Part shown: positions 1 to 11,232 of the stretch, in pieces | Layout of the letters: every line of letters starts with the position of its first letter | Position numbering within the stretch: the first letter of the stretch is position 1 | From: Ornithodoros turicata | Lineage: Eukaryota; Arthropoda; Arachnida; Ixodida; Argasidae | Direction of reading: 5' to 3' | NCBI RefSeq assembly: GCF_037126465.1 | Contig: NC_088203.1 | Coordinates: 107,991,507-108,055,506 of the forward strand | DNA length: 64,000 nt | Position numbers and translations under genes: made by a program | Notes under the pieces: model-generated | The model's input: the letters and a program-made list of their open reading frames with translations, nothing else | Database searches by the model: none | What the model was told of the DNA's origin: nothing

Positions 1-948
1 TTGCACTCCGTGAGTAACTTATGCAGCTCTGGTCAGCACTTAGTGCAGCTGCATGGGCAGACACTGTTGGACCGCTGCAAGGAATGCAGATTGACTTGCA
101 GAGGAAGATTGACTCTCTGTCATGTAGCACAACGACTTGGCTGTTACAAACTGTTAACGGGAAGGCTTTGTCTCTCTGCTCCAGAGGAGGAAAAGGGGTA
201 TGTGCTTGCAGGACAGGGACATGAAAAGGAAGCTTTAACACATGGGAAACAAAAGGAAATGCTTTCAAATCAAAGACCAGCAACGTGATGTCATCCACTG
301 CAAACCGAACAGTTATCATAAAAGCATTCCTACCTGCTAAACCTCCCTACTGAACAAATCAGCTCAGGTGTGGAGGCAAATACATTATTAAGGGATAAAA
401 CGTGGGCTGGAAAGGATATACAAAGAGATGTTGTTATCCTAGCATCTTTGCTTCGGAGAACCAAAAAAGGAAACTGTACTGCCAAACGTGTACAAAATGG
501 CATTGCTTTCCATATGTCTGCATGGGCCTCGTCCCCTCCTTGGTGGGAGCCGTCAACAGCCCAGGACGCACACAAAACCCCTTCCTGCTGTCCACGTCAC
601 ATCAAATGCGTTCCACAGCAATAGTGGTTGGTCACACGGGTTCCAATCCTGTCTCAGGTTTTCCCTGGGTTTTCCACAGTTCCCCCTCAAGTCGGCCCAG
701 GATGCATACTAATCCCCCTCTCTCATAGCTACGGTTGCTTCGCGGCGCTAACACGGAATTGCTGCCACTGGAAATCGCCGTGTCTATCGTGGTCGTCCGT
801 ATTTTTATTTTTTGTTGCAAAAACTATGAAATAAAAACGAAACAGCAAGTACAGATCCGTTTAGTATAGCAGTATGCAGTATAGCGGTGCTTATTTCCAA
901 AATATGCGGTAACATAGAACGTGTGACGTTCTCCGTTGTCATTTCCAG
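1..948. other. No supported gene; upstream side of SLC25A46
   Basis: I see no exon I can support here. Short open frames on both strands show no recognisable domain and no consistent splice pattern. The first exon found in the carrier gene that follows starts inside a codon, so at least one more upstream exon must exist. It should encode the poorly conserved N-terminal tail, and it either hides here or lies left of the window. Confidence 0.5.
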
Positions 949-2434
949 AGCCTCAGTATGCTGGTGTGGGACTCAGATTGATGAGGTAAGAAATGGATAC
1001 ATTGAGTGAGAGAGATTAATTTGTGAATGTTACAGTATATTGGCAGAAAATGTCATTTCCCATCCATGCGTGGTACTACGACGGCAGTGCCAGGTACGTT
1101 TCATTCAGAGTAGACAAATGAGGATTCCAGGCTACAAATTTTCCTGCCACAGGTAAATTGTCAGGCACACAAGTTTCACTTGTCGCCATTTACGCTGCTC
1201 CCAGTCATTGCTAAGCTACAACAACGACAGGTAAGAAAGAAAAGTTCAAGTGCGATTGTATTTTAGTTGCGTTGCTTTTCAAGGGCCTGATAACGTTGTG
1301 GAAGGGAGCTCCAAGTGTGTTCATTGTTCGTGGTCTCACCATGGCCATGGAAACATGTCTCTCTGAGGTGATGTTGCTGCCACGGTATGTGTTCTAAAAA
1401 AGAGACCCTACCCTACATCTGTGCTCGTTTTCTTTTAGGGAGGTAACATCACAAAGCTCCCTCAAGCACATGGCAAAGCATGTAGCACTCAAAGGGTAAT
1501 CTTTTTCTACAACAGTGCCGCAAATATACGCTTACAAGGAAGCAATTTTTGCAGGGCAACGTTTGCACTAATCACGCCATTCTACTGTGCCAGCCTCGTT
1601 GAAGTCGTGCAGGTATTCGCAACAAAATGCACCTTTTAGCCAGTGGCGTAGCTAGAAAAATATTTTTGGAAAGATTCTATGTACATTCCCCTCGTGTCCT
1701 TCTACCAAATGCACTACTGAAGGTACAATTTGGGGGAAGTTGATATATAAATGTGTATTTGTACAGTGCGACATGGCAAGCGAAAAACCTGGTGTACTGG
1801 ACTGCCTGCGTGAGGGCCTCTGTCGCATGGTCGGTGGCCATGGTCGAATGCTCCCCATCTGGAAGTTGGTCGGACCAACGGTCGTCCATGGGGTACTCCA
1901 CTACATCCTCTCTTCCGTAGTGCAGTCAGTGGTGCTATGGTGGTCTAATGTGCGGGAGAGGCAGAGGGTGAGTACCCCTCCCCCACATGATGGCTATGAG
2001 ACATGGCTATGAGACATTTTTCATATGTGCAGATGGGGGCTGTTCCCAGAGTGACGCATTCCTATTTCCCAGAGTTGATGGCAGCGTTTACGGGCAGCTT
2101 AATAGCGGATGTAGTACTTTTCCCCTTGGAAACTGTCTTGCACAGGTAAGCTCCAGGAACCTCCATTTGTTGGAAACGAAATAATGAAAGGAAGTGGGTC
2201 AGGCTGTACTTGCAGGGCACCCGCACCATCATTGACAACCTGGACACTGGTTGCTCTGTGGCTCCAGTCATTTCGCAGTACCTAGGGCCAGTAGACTGTT
2301 TCCAGTCTATAATCATCCAAGAAGGTGCTGCTGGACTTTACAAAGGCTTTGGTGCCTTAATTCTGCAGTACTCTATACATTGTGCTCTCCTTAAACTCAC
2401 CAGGATCGCCTGGGATGAGTTCTTCCCAGCGTGA
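949..2434 (+). CDS. SLC25A46: SLC25A46-type outer mitochondrial membrane carrier, 3' nine exons
   Basis: Nine exons join in frame with GT-AG borders: 949-985, 1036-1093, 1153-1230, 1284-1384, 1439-1495, 1555-1612, 1767-1967, 2033-2145, 2203-2434. They encode about 310 residues ending in FFPA-stop; the human protein has 418, so the N-terminus is missing. Family signatures in order are [80 protein letters not shown] (a carrier PxE motif) and GTRTIIDN. Known members are degenerate solute carriers of the outer mitochondrial membrane that affect fission, cristae and lipid handling rather than carrying a known solute. Introns are mostly 50-70 bp. The stop lies 74 bp from the stop of the convergent SRFBP1 gene. 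Confidence 0.93.
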
Positions 2435-2487
2435 ACTCCATTAAGAACACACTCTTGTAAATATGTTCTCCGTGCGAGTAAATTGAC

Positions 2488-2503
2488 AATAAAGTGATTT
2501 ATT
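2488..2503. terminator. Two-strand polyadenylation motif between convergent genes
   Basis: AATAAA at 2488-2493 lies 54 bp after the SLC25A46 stop. TTTATT at 2498-2503 is AATAAA on the minus strand, about 6 bp after the SRFBP1 stop at 2509. The two hexamers are separated by only GTGA, so a 16-bp near-palindrome could serve both transcripts. Poly(A) use itself is inferred. Confidence 0.6.
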
Positions 2504-2508
2504 TGAGG

Positions 2509-5500
2509 TCAGTCAAAGATGACTTTCTTGCCCTTGAATTGCGCGATGCTTTGGTTCTGGCGCTTCTTTGCAAGCCAGGATGGGTGGAGGTCTCCTGGAA
2601 GAGGTCGGTAAAATGCCGGTAAAATGTCGGTAGAATACTTACTACTGCAATGCCCACCTTGTTCGTCTTCCTCTTTCCTGAAAGGAAATACTTTTGCTCA
2701 GCTTAGCATATCGAAATAGTTGTGCTAGTTTGCATGAGCCTGACTGTGCCAAATATACTTTGTATAAGATATTTCTAAGCGCTTGACCTACTGAGGCCAC
2801 ATTCTCTGTTGCTAATGGTACAATTTGGGTTGTCCCGACGAGCTATTAAATTACTAGAAGAATTGATAAGAGGTGTGCACCATCATCCGTAATCTCACCC
2901 CTCTTCCCTGCCTCTCTATAATAATGTAATGAAACATCTTTTATTTGGTGTATTAGGTTGTGTTTAGAGTGAAATATATAATACAAAACAGTGAATATTC
3001 TCTGCTACAGAGACTGTTGTGCATTTCATAATCGTTCCCCCTCTTGTCGTCTGCTCACCTGCGGAAGTTAACACGCTTTCCAGAGCCACGGGGAAAAGCA
3101 ATAAATTCCACATGTTTTCTCGCCATTCAATTAAAAACAGTTGGCCTTTTATTCCACAGAACGCAGTATGATCACCGTATTTGATGCAGATGTACATAAT
3201 CAGATGTAGCATGTGTTGTTTCTTCATGCTTGCAGAAGTGATATGGCACGCCATTGTTAGAATATGCACAACACGAAAACAATCTTAATAAATTTAGCAC
3301 ATTGCAGAGATGGAGCACTGAGAGCAACATTATGCCAAGGCAAACACTGTGGTCTACAACTTGACACGTGTTCTCATCAATCTTTATTCTTGCTACGGAA
3401 AATCAAGTTTGTCATACATATAGGGTATACTGAAAATCAGTATTTGATCACCACACCTTTCTTTGCACAGGATGCCACAAATAGCTCTTTGACGAACCAA
3501 ACAAACAGTCTCCACTGCACTGCAAAATGCATCGCAAAGTACGGAATTGGCTGGATACTACGTGCTCACTTGTTCCGACAGCAATAATGAGAGCATGCAG
3601 ATCTGTGATGTTTGCTCGCAGTGACCAAGCGGGAATTTGGGAAAGACAAGAACTATTTCGGATCTCCCTCATGATGACCATATATGGTTACGACGAAACT
3701 GACGTAAAGCGGCAAACAACCAACTTTGTGAACGGGAGATGACTCGAGCCATTTGACAGCTCCGTTGTCATGACGACCACGATGGAAGACGACATGGCAG
3801 ACGTGTGAGCAACGTGCCCCAGCATGACTGGACTTAAACTAACCCTAACCACGGCCACTTCCGCTTCACTCTGGCCTACAACCGTTTTAGGGAAACAATA
3901 GGAGAGCTGTCACTGTAGAGTTTTGGCATTCCGCCTTTACAATGCAGACGGGAAGGAAGCGCATATCATCTGGTTTTCATCAAGTGCTGCCTGTATCCAG
4001 TGCTTTGTTTTGAGGTTTGGGAGTCTGCTTGTGCCTGAAGGGCACTTAAGCCATGTACGACAGAACTCAGGTGTTGCTGCAGTGATCCTCGTTGAGGCTG
4101 ACGCAGAATATGCCCAAGAACTGTTCGGTGCTGCTGTGTCCGTCAACAGAGACAAATAAGTTCGGGCTTACCTCAAAATACCGTAAAACCAGACAGTTGT
4201 TGATGCACGTCTCAACGCAATATCGCGGGAAGGTGAGCAAAAGGGAATGCGCTGGTTGCCAGCCTTACGCTCGGTCGTTTGTTCTCAGCACTTCGTACAA
4301 GATGACTTCGGGCCAAGAGAAAAAACAAGTCTACTGCCTGCAACAGTCTCATTGGTTTTTCCTTCCTACTCTTCTCATAAACAGACTGCGTAACCAGCCA
4401 AGCTTGTGCGCGTAGTTCCGTGAAGAAGCATCCAACGTGCGAGCGACACTGAGTGCCGACTGAAGCCGACATTGTGTCTCATAATGTAGATGAGGCGTCA
4501 CAAACAGAGTTTGACCTCTAGAGCTTCATAAACGACACAGAGACGGCAACTGCGCAATCTACTATCAAGATCAAAGTTGCAGAAAATTGTTGGATAATCT
4601 CACGGTGGACACTGGCGTCATACCGCTGATCACGCAACGACTCAAAGTAGAGATGGAGGAATTGAGCTTTCCCCTATTGCTCTTAAATCCTCTATGAGAT
4701 GTCCATATGGGAGAGGGAATTTAAACAAAAGTATCCAATGTGTCCTGAGCTGCTACACAAGCCACGTTCAAGAAAGGTCTCGAGATTTTAAAGGAGCAGT
4801 CTAGAGGCCCACAACTTTGTTTCTGTTTTTGGTCAGTATGGAATGTCAGGCGGCCGAAAACAGTTTTCCCACAATTAGTGCAACCGTAGCGAAATTGGGA
4901 CGCCTGCAATAGCCCCCTGAACCTCCCGTGCGCAAAACACCCCCCTTCGCCTTCACGATAGGCACGTGATGAGCGCCACCACGCGCATCACTATGTGACG
5001 CTCCTCATTGGACTTGGGATCACATGATCGAGGTGAGCAAATCGCACAGGCCGGAATGTCTGCTACCGCTTCGGAGACGCCATGCGTTCTCCGGCTACAC
5101 GATGTCCGAAACGGAGGGTTTGAAGGCTGTCCACGACACAACCACGATTTTTTGGGACCGCAGACATTACGGGAAGAACGAGTGGTGCAGCCCGAAATTA
5201 ACTGCGCTTGTACAGCGAAAACCCCGTGCTCCCCGACAGTGTGCAGCCTGTCCGACTGGTTTCACCACGCAGTTGGTTCAGTGGCTAACAGGTGGCGTCA
5301 CAATACCGCCACCATCGCTTGCTTTCTGCTACTGTGAATTCTGAGATTGCACAGAAGCCATGGATATATGACTCATGTGATCGTAATCTTATTTTCTCAG
5401 GCTGCATATACGCTTTGTATTTTTTTAGAAAACGTGATATAAATCATATAAAGACTAGAAGTAAACAAGAAACGGCTTGCAATGTTTGTAGCAGACGGTT

Positions 5501-8500
5501 TTTCCTACGAACGAATGATGGGCTCTCTACCACCAAAGTCACAGTAGAGTGGGTGTGGTCTGCAGTTGGAGCGCTCCGGCCTGTCACCGTGGCAGCGACG
5601 GGCACACCTCGGCAACGATGATTTTCGTTTGATAGAGGTCAGAAATCATTCCATTATTAAACAGTTGGATGCACGCAAAACTCAGAAACCACATTTACGA
5701 ACCAGCGCTCAATCCTGAGCAAATACGGGGCTGTGATCCGCTAACTATTACACGCTTTGTTCACCAACAATGCGCACAAAACGGTTTTTAGCATCTGCTT
5801 TAGTTCAAGAAGACGCCACTGCGTGGTGCGCCGTGATAGACACAGACGCCTTTAGTGGGAACGAGTGGACCTCACGCATAGATTTTGACAAGTGAAAGCA
5901 GGCGTGAAAGTGAGGCTGTGTGATTCATCGAAAGCATCGCGCATGCAAGAGCATTCATGAGAAACCTCTGTTGCAGAATATGCCTGATAATGCAGAATAG
6001 TGGACACGGCGTGGAAATTATTTTAAATTTGTGTGCCGCGATCCCCAGTTTGGGAACCACTGACATACTTGGTTACTCTGGATGAAACTGCTGTACAGTC
6101 TCAAAACTGCATTACCTGCACAGCCATATGCCCTGGCATTAAACTAATTTTAAGAATTCAACAACTTACCTAAAGCTTTTCTGCTGCTTGAAGGTGAAGC
6201 TTCCTTCTCTCCCAATGGTACTCAAGTGTGTACTATTTCGTGAGACCCGAGAGCTTCTCTGCTGCTTCAAGGTCAAGCTTCCTCCTCTCCCAATGGTACT
6301 AATGTCTCTACTATCTCGTGATCTCGTGACATGGAAGAAATGGTCACTCATTTTTGGCAGCTGTAGCACGGACGCATCACTTTCCACGCTTCTGCAAAAG
6401 TTGACAGTTTATAACCACTGCTAGCAAGAGGCGAGTGATGTATATTTGCATTTTACATGTGGGGACAGTTATCTCAAGCTGTTGGAGACTTGGATCAACC
6501 TTCATGTGACAACAAATGGGTTCTGGAGGACCACATTCGTGCATCGCTCAACCCGCATGCCTAAACCTTTTGCTTCTGGTCAAATTATCGAATGGTTCCA
6601 AACAATTGTGTTTTCTACGTGCAAATCCATACTTGCCTTTGGTTGAATTAAGCGAGGAATTAACCAATGCCAAATACAGCATACTGATGTCCCATCAAAG
6701 TATTTCGTGTAGGATAGAATAAGGAAGCTGGGTTTATTACATTTCAATAGAAGAAAATATCCTGCGATTCCATTTTGGAATGAATGAGTTTTCCCCGCAT
6801 AGTGTATTTTATTTAGAGCAGCTCCCTTTAGATGCGACAAATATTTGGTCCTCCTAACGGATTTTTAAAACCAAGAGACTCACCCGTTTCTGGAACCCAG
6901 ATCAAGTTCAGGTTGGTTCATGTTGATAGGTAGCACCACTTTACTCTTTTGAGCCTCCATATCAACTTTAGCAATCGGTTTCCAACTACCTTTCCTGGGT
7001 GGCACTCTTGAAGAGGCAGAAGGAAATGGCACAAAGATACAAAGATGGAGCACACTCACATGTTCTCACCACTCTGTTCCACAACTTTAGGCTTCTTAGT
7101 TGTGGTTTCACTTTTCTTGGCAGAATTTGGCCTGTGTGCGCAACAACAAATACTGTTTTCATCGCCAATATTCTCTACTTACGTCTTACTCCTCAGTTCT
7201 CCTAGAGCTGTCCTCGCTTTTTTCTTCACCTGAATCGTGTTTGCAATGGGCATTAATTGATACAACACAAAGTACAGTGCTCGCGACCAATCTCTCATTA
7301 ATGTGACGATAAGCATCCGATCAGTCTGACCCATGTTCTCATCATCTGTTTCCACATGCGTTGACTCACAGAGTGTCAACATCTAGACACCCCTCAAAAG
7401 AACGTGGGTCAGACAGATTCCTATGTTTGCCACCAGTCGGATGCTTATCGTCACATTAATGAGAGATTGGTTGCATTCTGTCTAATAGAGAGACAATTTA
7501 TGTGGCACTTTGTGGTACAGATTTTCAATCAACAAACCCAGTTGACATACTACTCAATGCAGTAAAGAGATACAATTAAGACTCACCACCTTTGGTACGT
7601 TGGGCGCGGAACATCCCCTTTTGTTTCCACATGTCTATGATTTGTGGAACCCACGACTTCCAACTGGGATTCTTCTTCCTGAATTGTTCCACAAATTTGC
7701 GAACACTCTTATGATCCAACAACCTTGCTTCTGCTCTGCGTTCCAATGTTGCCTTGGGCTATAATGGCCAAAGCAAAAAGGTATCAACATTAATTGATTT
7801 CCTTCACAGATCTGGTCCCCCCCTTCACTGGTAGTGTAATAGCATGCTGTCCAAGGTATGACCTCAGAAAAATCCTGGATCTGTTGCACATTGCTGAATG
7901 TAGAAAAGGCACCACATCCAAGAATATGAAACTTTCAAAGTCTTATCATAGTAATAAATAAACGTACATTCGTAACAACTTCTGCCCAGGAAGCTTCACT
8001 GACAAGGGACTCCTTTGCAAGGGCAGCGACATCAACCTTCTGAAACTCAAGAACAGCTAGAAAGGGCTTATTATAATGAACCATTTCCTATTATACCTTG
8101 ATGTGTTGCAACTGCTCAAGGAGTCGATTAGCCTTTTCCGCATTTTTCTTTCGTTGCGCTTCAGATCCCCTGTAAAAACGTTTTCATAGTGCACATGGAA
8201 GTGTCTAGAGGTTCACGGATAGGACACACTCCGCTTTCAACAAATGTCGTGTTAGATCAAGTTTGATTAGCTTATTCTCATCGGGCAAGTTAGCTTCGTG
8301 CAGCTCTAGGTTAGGTTGGTTAGGTAAAGAAAGAGTCTACTTGTAAAAAACCAACGATAAAAACTGAGACACGGAACAGAAACAGGACACGTTCTCAAAC
8401 TCGGCAACCCATTTGATGACACAACCTACACTCCCAATAACCTCCTGATGGGTGGAAAGGTGGAAACAGAGGGAAGTGAGCTTGTGTAAGTAACTACGAA

Positions 8501-8856
8501 GTAGTAGTTTCGACATGACATACTTCTGTGCCCTTAGACGCTGTACATTGGAGACGATCTTTCGTATTAGATAAACACGACAGGTCTTCAGAATTCCTTG
8601 AAGGCGAATAACCTGCGGATTAAAAGTATCACACAGGGTGACCACCAATTTCATCCAACTCATTTGGTCCAACGCAGTTTCATCGACGCCTGACCAAGGT
8701 TAGGTCAGGAGAGCCCTTTACGTATTTCACACGTCGCCGCAAGAAAATGCGGCGGCCACCGATTCGATGAAACGGCGTTAGACAAAATGTCACGGAACCC
8801 TTGTATTCGCTTGTTTGGTGGACGACTACCTCATTATTTACTTCCCACTTCTCCAT
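2509..8856 (-). CDS. SRFBP1: SRFBP1 / BUD22-family nuclear protein, ten exons found
   Basis: Read right to left, the exons are 8830-8856 (start, MEKWEVNNE), 8524-8612, 8097-8169, 7968-8039, 7587-7758, 7190-7229, 7070-7131, 6884-7004, 6170-6391 and 2509-2594 (stop). The N-terminal block (CRVYLIRKIVSNVQRLRAQK, then RLLEQLQHIK) and the last exon (LHPSWLAKKRQNQ, FKGKKVIFD-stop) match the conserved ends of SRFBP1, which carries a BUD22 domain linked to nuclear and nucleolar functions. The middle is acidic and serine-rich, as expected. Exon 6170-6391 holds two diverged copies of a segment with the core STIGR-GS-T-KQQ. The phase of that exon (2) does not match the phase needed by the last exon (1), so one small exon between 2595 and 6169 is probably missing from my model. 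Confidence 0.88.
2595..6169. other. Large SRFBP1 intron region, nothing else recognised
   Basis: This stretch lies between the last two exons found in SRFBP1. Short open frames at 3923-4159 (+) and 5008-5344 (+) lack recognisable motifs and splice context. A missing SRFBP1 exon may be here. I see no intact transposon ends. Confidence 0.4.
7287..7470. repeat. Perfect 34-bp inverted repeat in an SRFBP1 intron
   Basis: The 34 bases at 7287-7320 are the exact reverse complement of 7437-7470. A second shorter pair lies just inside (7323-7333 against 7404-7413). The spacer is about 70 bp. It would form a strong hairpin in the pre-mRNA of the intron between 7229 and 7587 and may be the remains of a short inverted-repeat transposon. 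Confidence 0.7.
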
Positions 8857-8986
8857 GACTTCAGCTCAAACCAACAGCTAAAAGCACATCCTTCACCACA
8901 TCACCGAAACCATACAAAACTGTTCAAAAATTGTTATGGCGGACTAGCATCTGTAGCATGCTAGAGCATATGGCTAGAGCTAGAGC

Positions 8987-11147
8987 CAGTCCTCCTCAGG
9001 TAACCGAGGATGCGGCTGTAGAGTATGTACCACTGCGCCAATCTACAACGTTGCAAGCTCATTGGCCCAGACTGCGTGCGCGCTCCGATTGGTCGACAAC
9101 GTTTTGAAATCGCATTTTGTACGCGCGCATGTGTGTGCAGCGTCCCGGCGGCCGTTTTAGCATAGTTTCGAAATAGCTCGCATCGGTTGGCACGGCGTCC
9201 GTCCTCTTGTGTTCCGTGCTTCGGTGATGTCAATCGGCAGAACAGTTTGTGATTCTACGCGTGTTGTGCTGTTCCTGGACACGACTGTTATCCCACGTAC
9301 AGTCTATCAACTACGGAACTGGAATGCTTCGTGGGCTGGTGCGGTTGGAGCGTGAAGAACGCGTTCGGGCGCCGTCGGATTTTGAGGCCTGACAACAAAG
9401 ACAGGATTACGATTACGTGCCAGACAAGCGCCTTTTCAGCTCTGCAAACAACGAAAGAAGATGCTCATTATAAAATCGGCCGGCAAGGTGTCCTCTTGTG
9501 TTTCGTGTTTCGGTGATGGCAGAACAGTTTGTAGAAGTGTTCGCCGGTTTATTCATGCGTCGATGTGATTCAACGTGTGTTGTGCTGTTCCTGGACACGA
9601 CTATTATCCCACGAACAGTCTATCAACTCCGGAACTGGAATGCTTCGTGAGTTGGACCGGTTGGAGTGTGAAGAACAAGCGCGGGCCCCGTCGGATTTCG
9701 AGAGCTGTGTTCGTTTTGCCAGGCTCCAACAGCTCCCCATAGAGCCCATAGTTTGAGATAATTCACACAACATTGGGCACACGACCAATGAGAGTGCAAC
9801 GTTGTAGAAATTATGCAATGCCAGTCGGCCAATCAGGACCCTTAACTTTGGCTAGCCTTTCGACCGGTTCTGGCTACCATCGACTTCTACCGGATTTCAC
9901 GCCTACCGCCGTTACCCGATATTCAAAATAACTGAAGCTTCTCTTGGCTAAAAGAAATATTTATTTCACACAAAGCACTGATTCAAAGATCTGGTACATG
10001 GGTGCACTGTGAATACAAAGTCCACTGCGTTGCTGACGCACTGTAACTAAGTTCGAACTTGAAGCAAAACGAACACAGCTCTCGAAATCCGACGGGGCCC
10101 GCGCTTGTTCTTCACACTCCAACCGGTCCAACTCACGAAGCATTCCAGTTCCGGAGTTGATAGACTGTTCGTGGGATAATAGTCGTGTCCAGGAACAGCA
10201 CAACACACGTTGAATCACATCGACGCATGAATAAACCGGCGAACACTTCTACAAACTGTTCTGCCATCACCGAAACACGAAACACAAGAGGACACCTTGC
10301 CGGCCGATTTTATAATGAGCATCTTCTTTCGTTGTTTGCAGAGCTGAAAAGGCGCTTGTCTGGCACGTAATCGTAATCCTGTCTTTGTTGTCAGGCCTCA
10401 AAATCCGACGGCGCCCGAACGCGTTCTTCACGCTCCAACCGCACCAGCCCACGAAGCATTCCAGTTCCGTAGTTGATAGACTGTACGTGGGATAACAGTC
10501 GTGTCCAGGAACAGCACAACACGCGTAGAATCACAAACTGTTCTGCCGATTGACATCACCGAAGCACGGAACACAAGAGGACGGACGCCGTGCCAACCGA
10601 TGCGAGCTATTTCGAAACTATGCTAAAACGGCCGCCGGGACGCTGCACACACATGCGCGCGTACAAAATGCGATTTCAAAACGTTGTCGACCAATCGGAG
10701 CGCGCACGCAGTCTGGGCCAATGAGCTTGCAACGTTGTAGATTGGCGCAGTGGTACATACTCTACAGCCGCATCCTCGGTTACCTGAGGAGGACTGGTTT
10801 TGCTTCAAGTTCGAACTTAGTTACAGTGCGTCAGCAACGCAGTGGACTTTGTATTCACAGTGCACCCATGTACCAGATCTTTGAATCAGTGCTTTGTGTG
10901 AAATAAATATTTCTTTTAGCCAAGAGAAGCTTCAGTTATTTTGAATATCGGGTAACGGCGGTAGGCGTGAAATCCGGTAGAAGTCGATGGTAGCCAGAAC
11001 CGGTCGAAAGGCTAGCCAAAGTTAAGGGTCCTGATTGGCCGACTGGCATTGCATAATTTCTACAACGTTGCACTCTCATTGGTCGTGTGCCCAATGTTGT
11101 GTGAATTATCTCAAACTATGGGCTCTATGGGGAGCTGTTGGAGCCTG
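8987..11147. mobile_element. Foldback composite element A-B-A'-B' with 7-bp target duplication
   Basis: Segment A (about 8987-9719, 734 bp) is repeated in reverse as A' (10064-10797), apparently without mismatches: several translated stretches are identical in mirror orientation. Segment B (about 9720-10063) is likewise repeated in reverse as B' (10798-11147). The order is therefore A, B, reversed A, reversed B. The ends read CAGTCC and GGAGCCTG and are flanked by the direct repeat CTAGAGC at 8980-8986 and 11148-11154. A itself contains two diverged tandem copies of a roughly 220-bp unit. B' carries AATAAA after an open frame. CCAAT-like motifs occur in both A and B. No known transposase is recognisable. 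The 7-bp duplication does not fit the common Tc1 or hAT classes. Confidence 0.8.
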
Positions 11148-11232
11148 CTAGAGCATCAAGACCTGAAGCGGAAACGGAAGCGAAAGATATCAGTTGCTAC
11201 AACAACCGTTTGTTATCAGCACGTGTACAATA

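Noticed and set aside
3836..3853. Telomere-like AACCCTAACC near 3841
   Set aside because: It is a single short occurrence, not a tandem run, and so is not evidence of an interstitial telomere.
4721..4909. Minus-strand frame with CTNC, looking like a zinc finger
   Set aside because: There is only one Cys pair and no His pair or repeated finger spacing, and no splice context.
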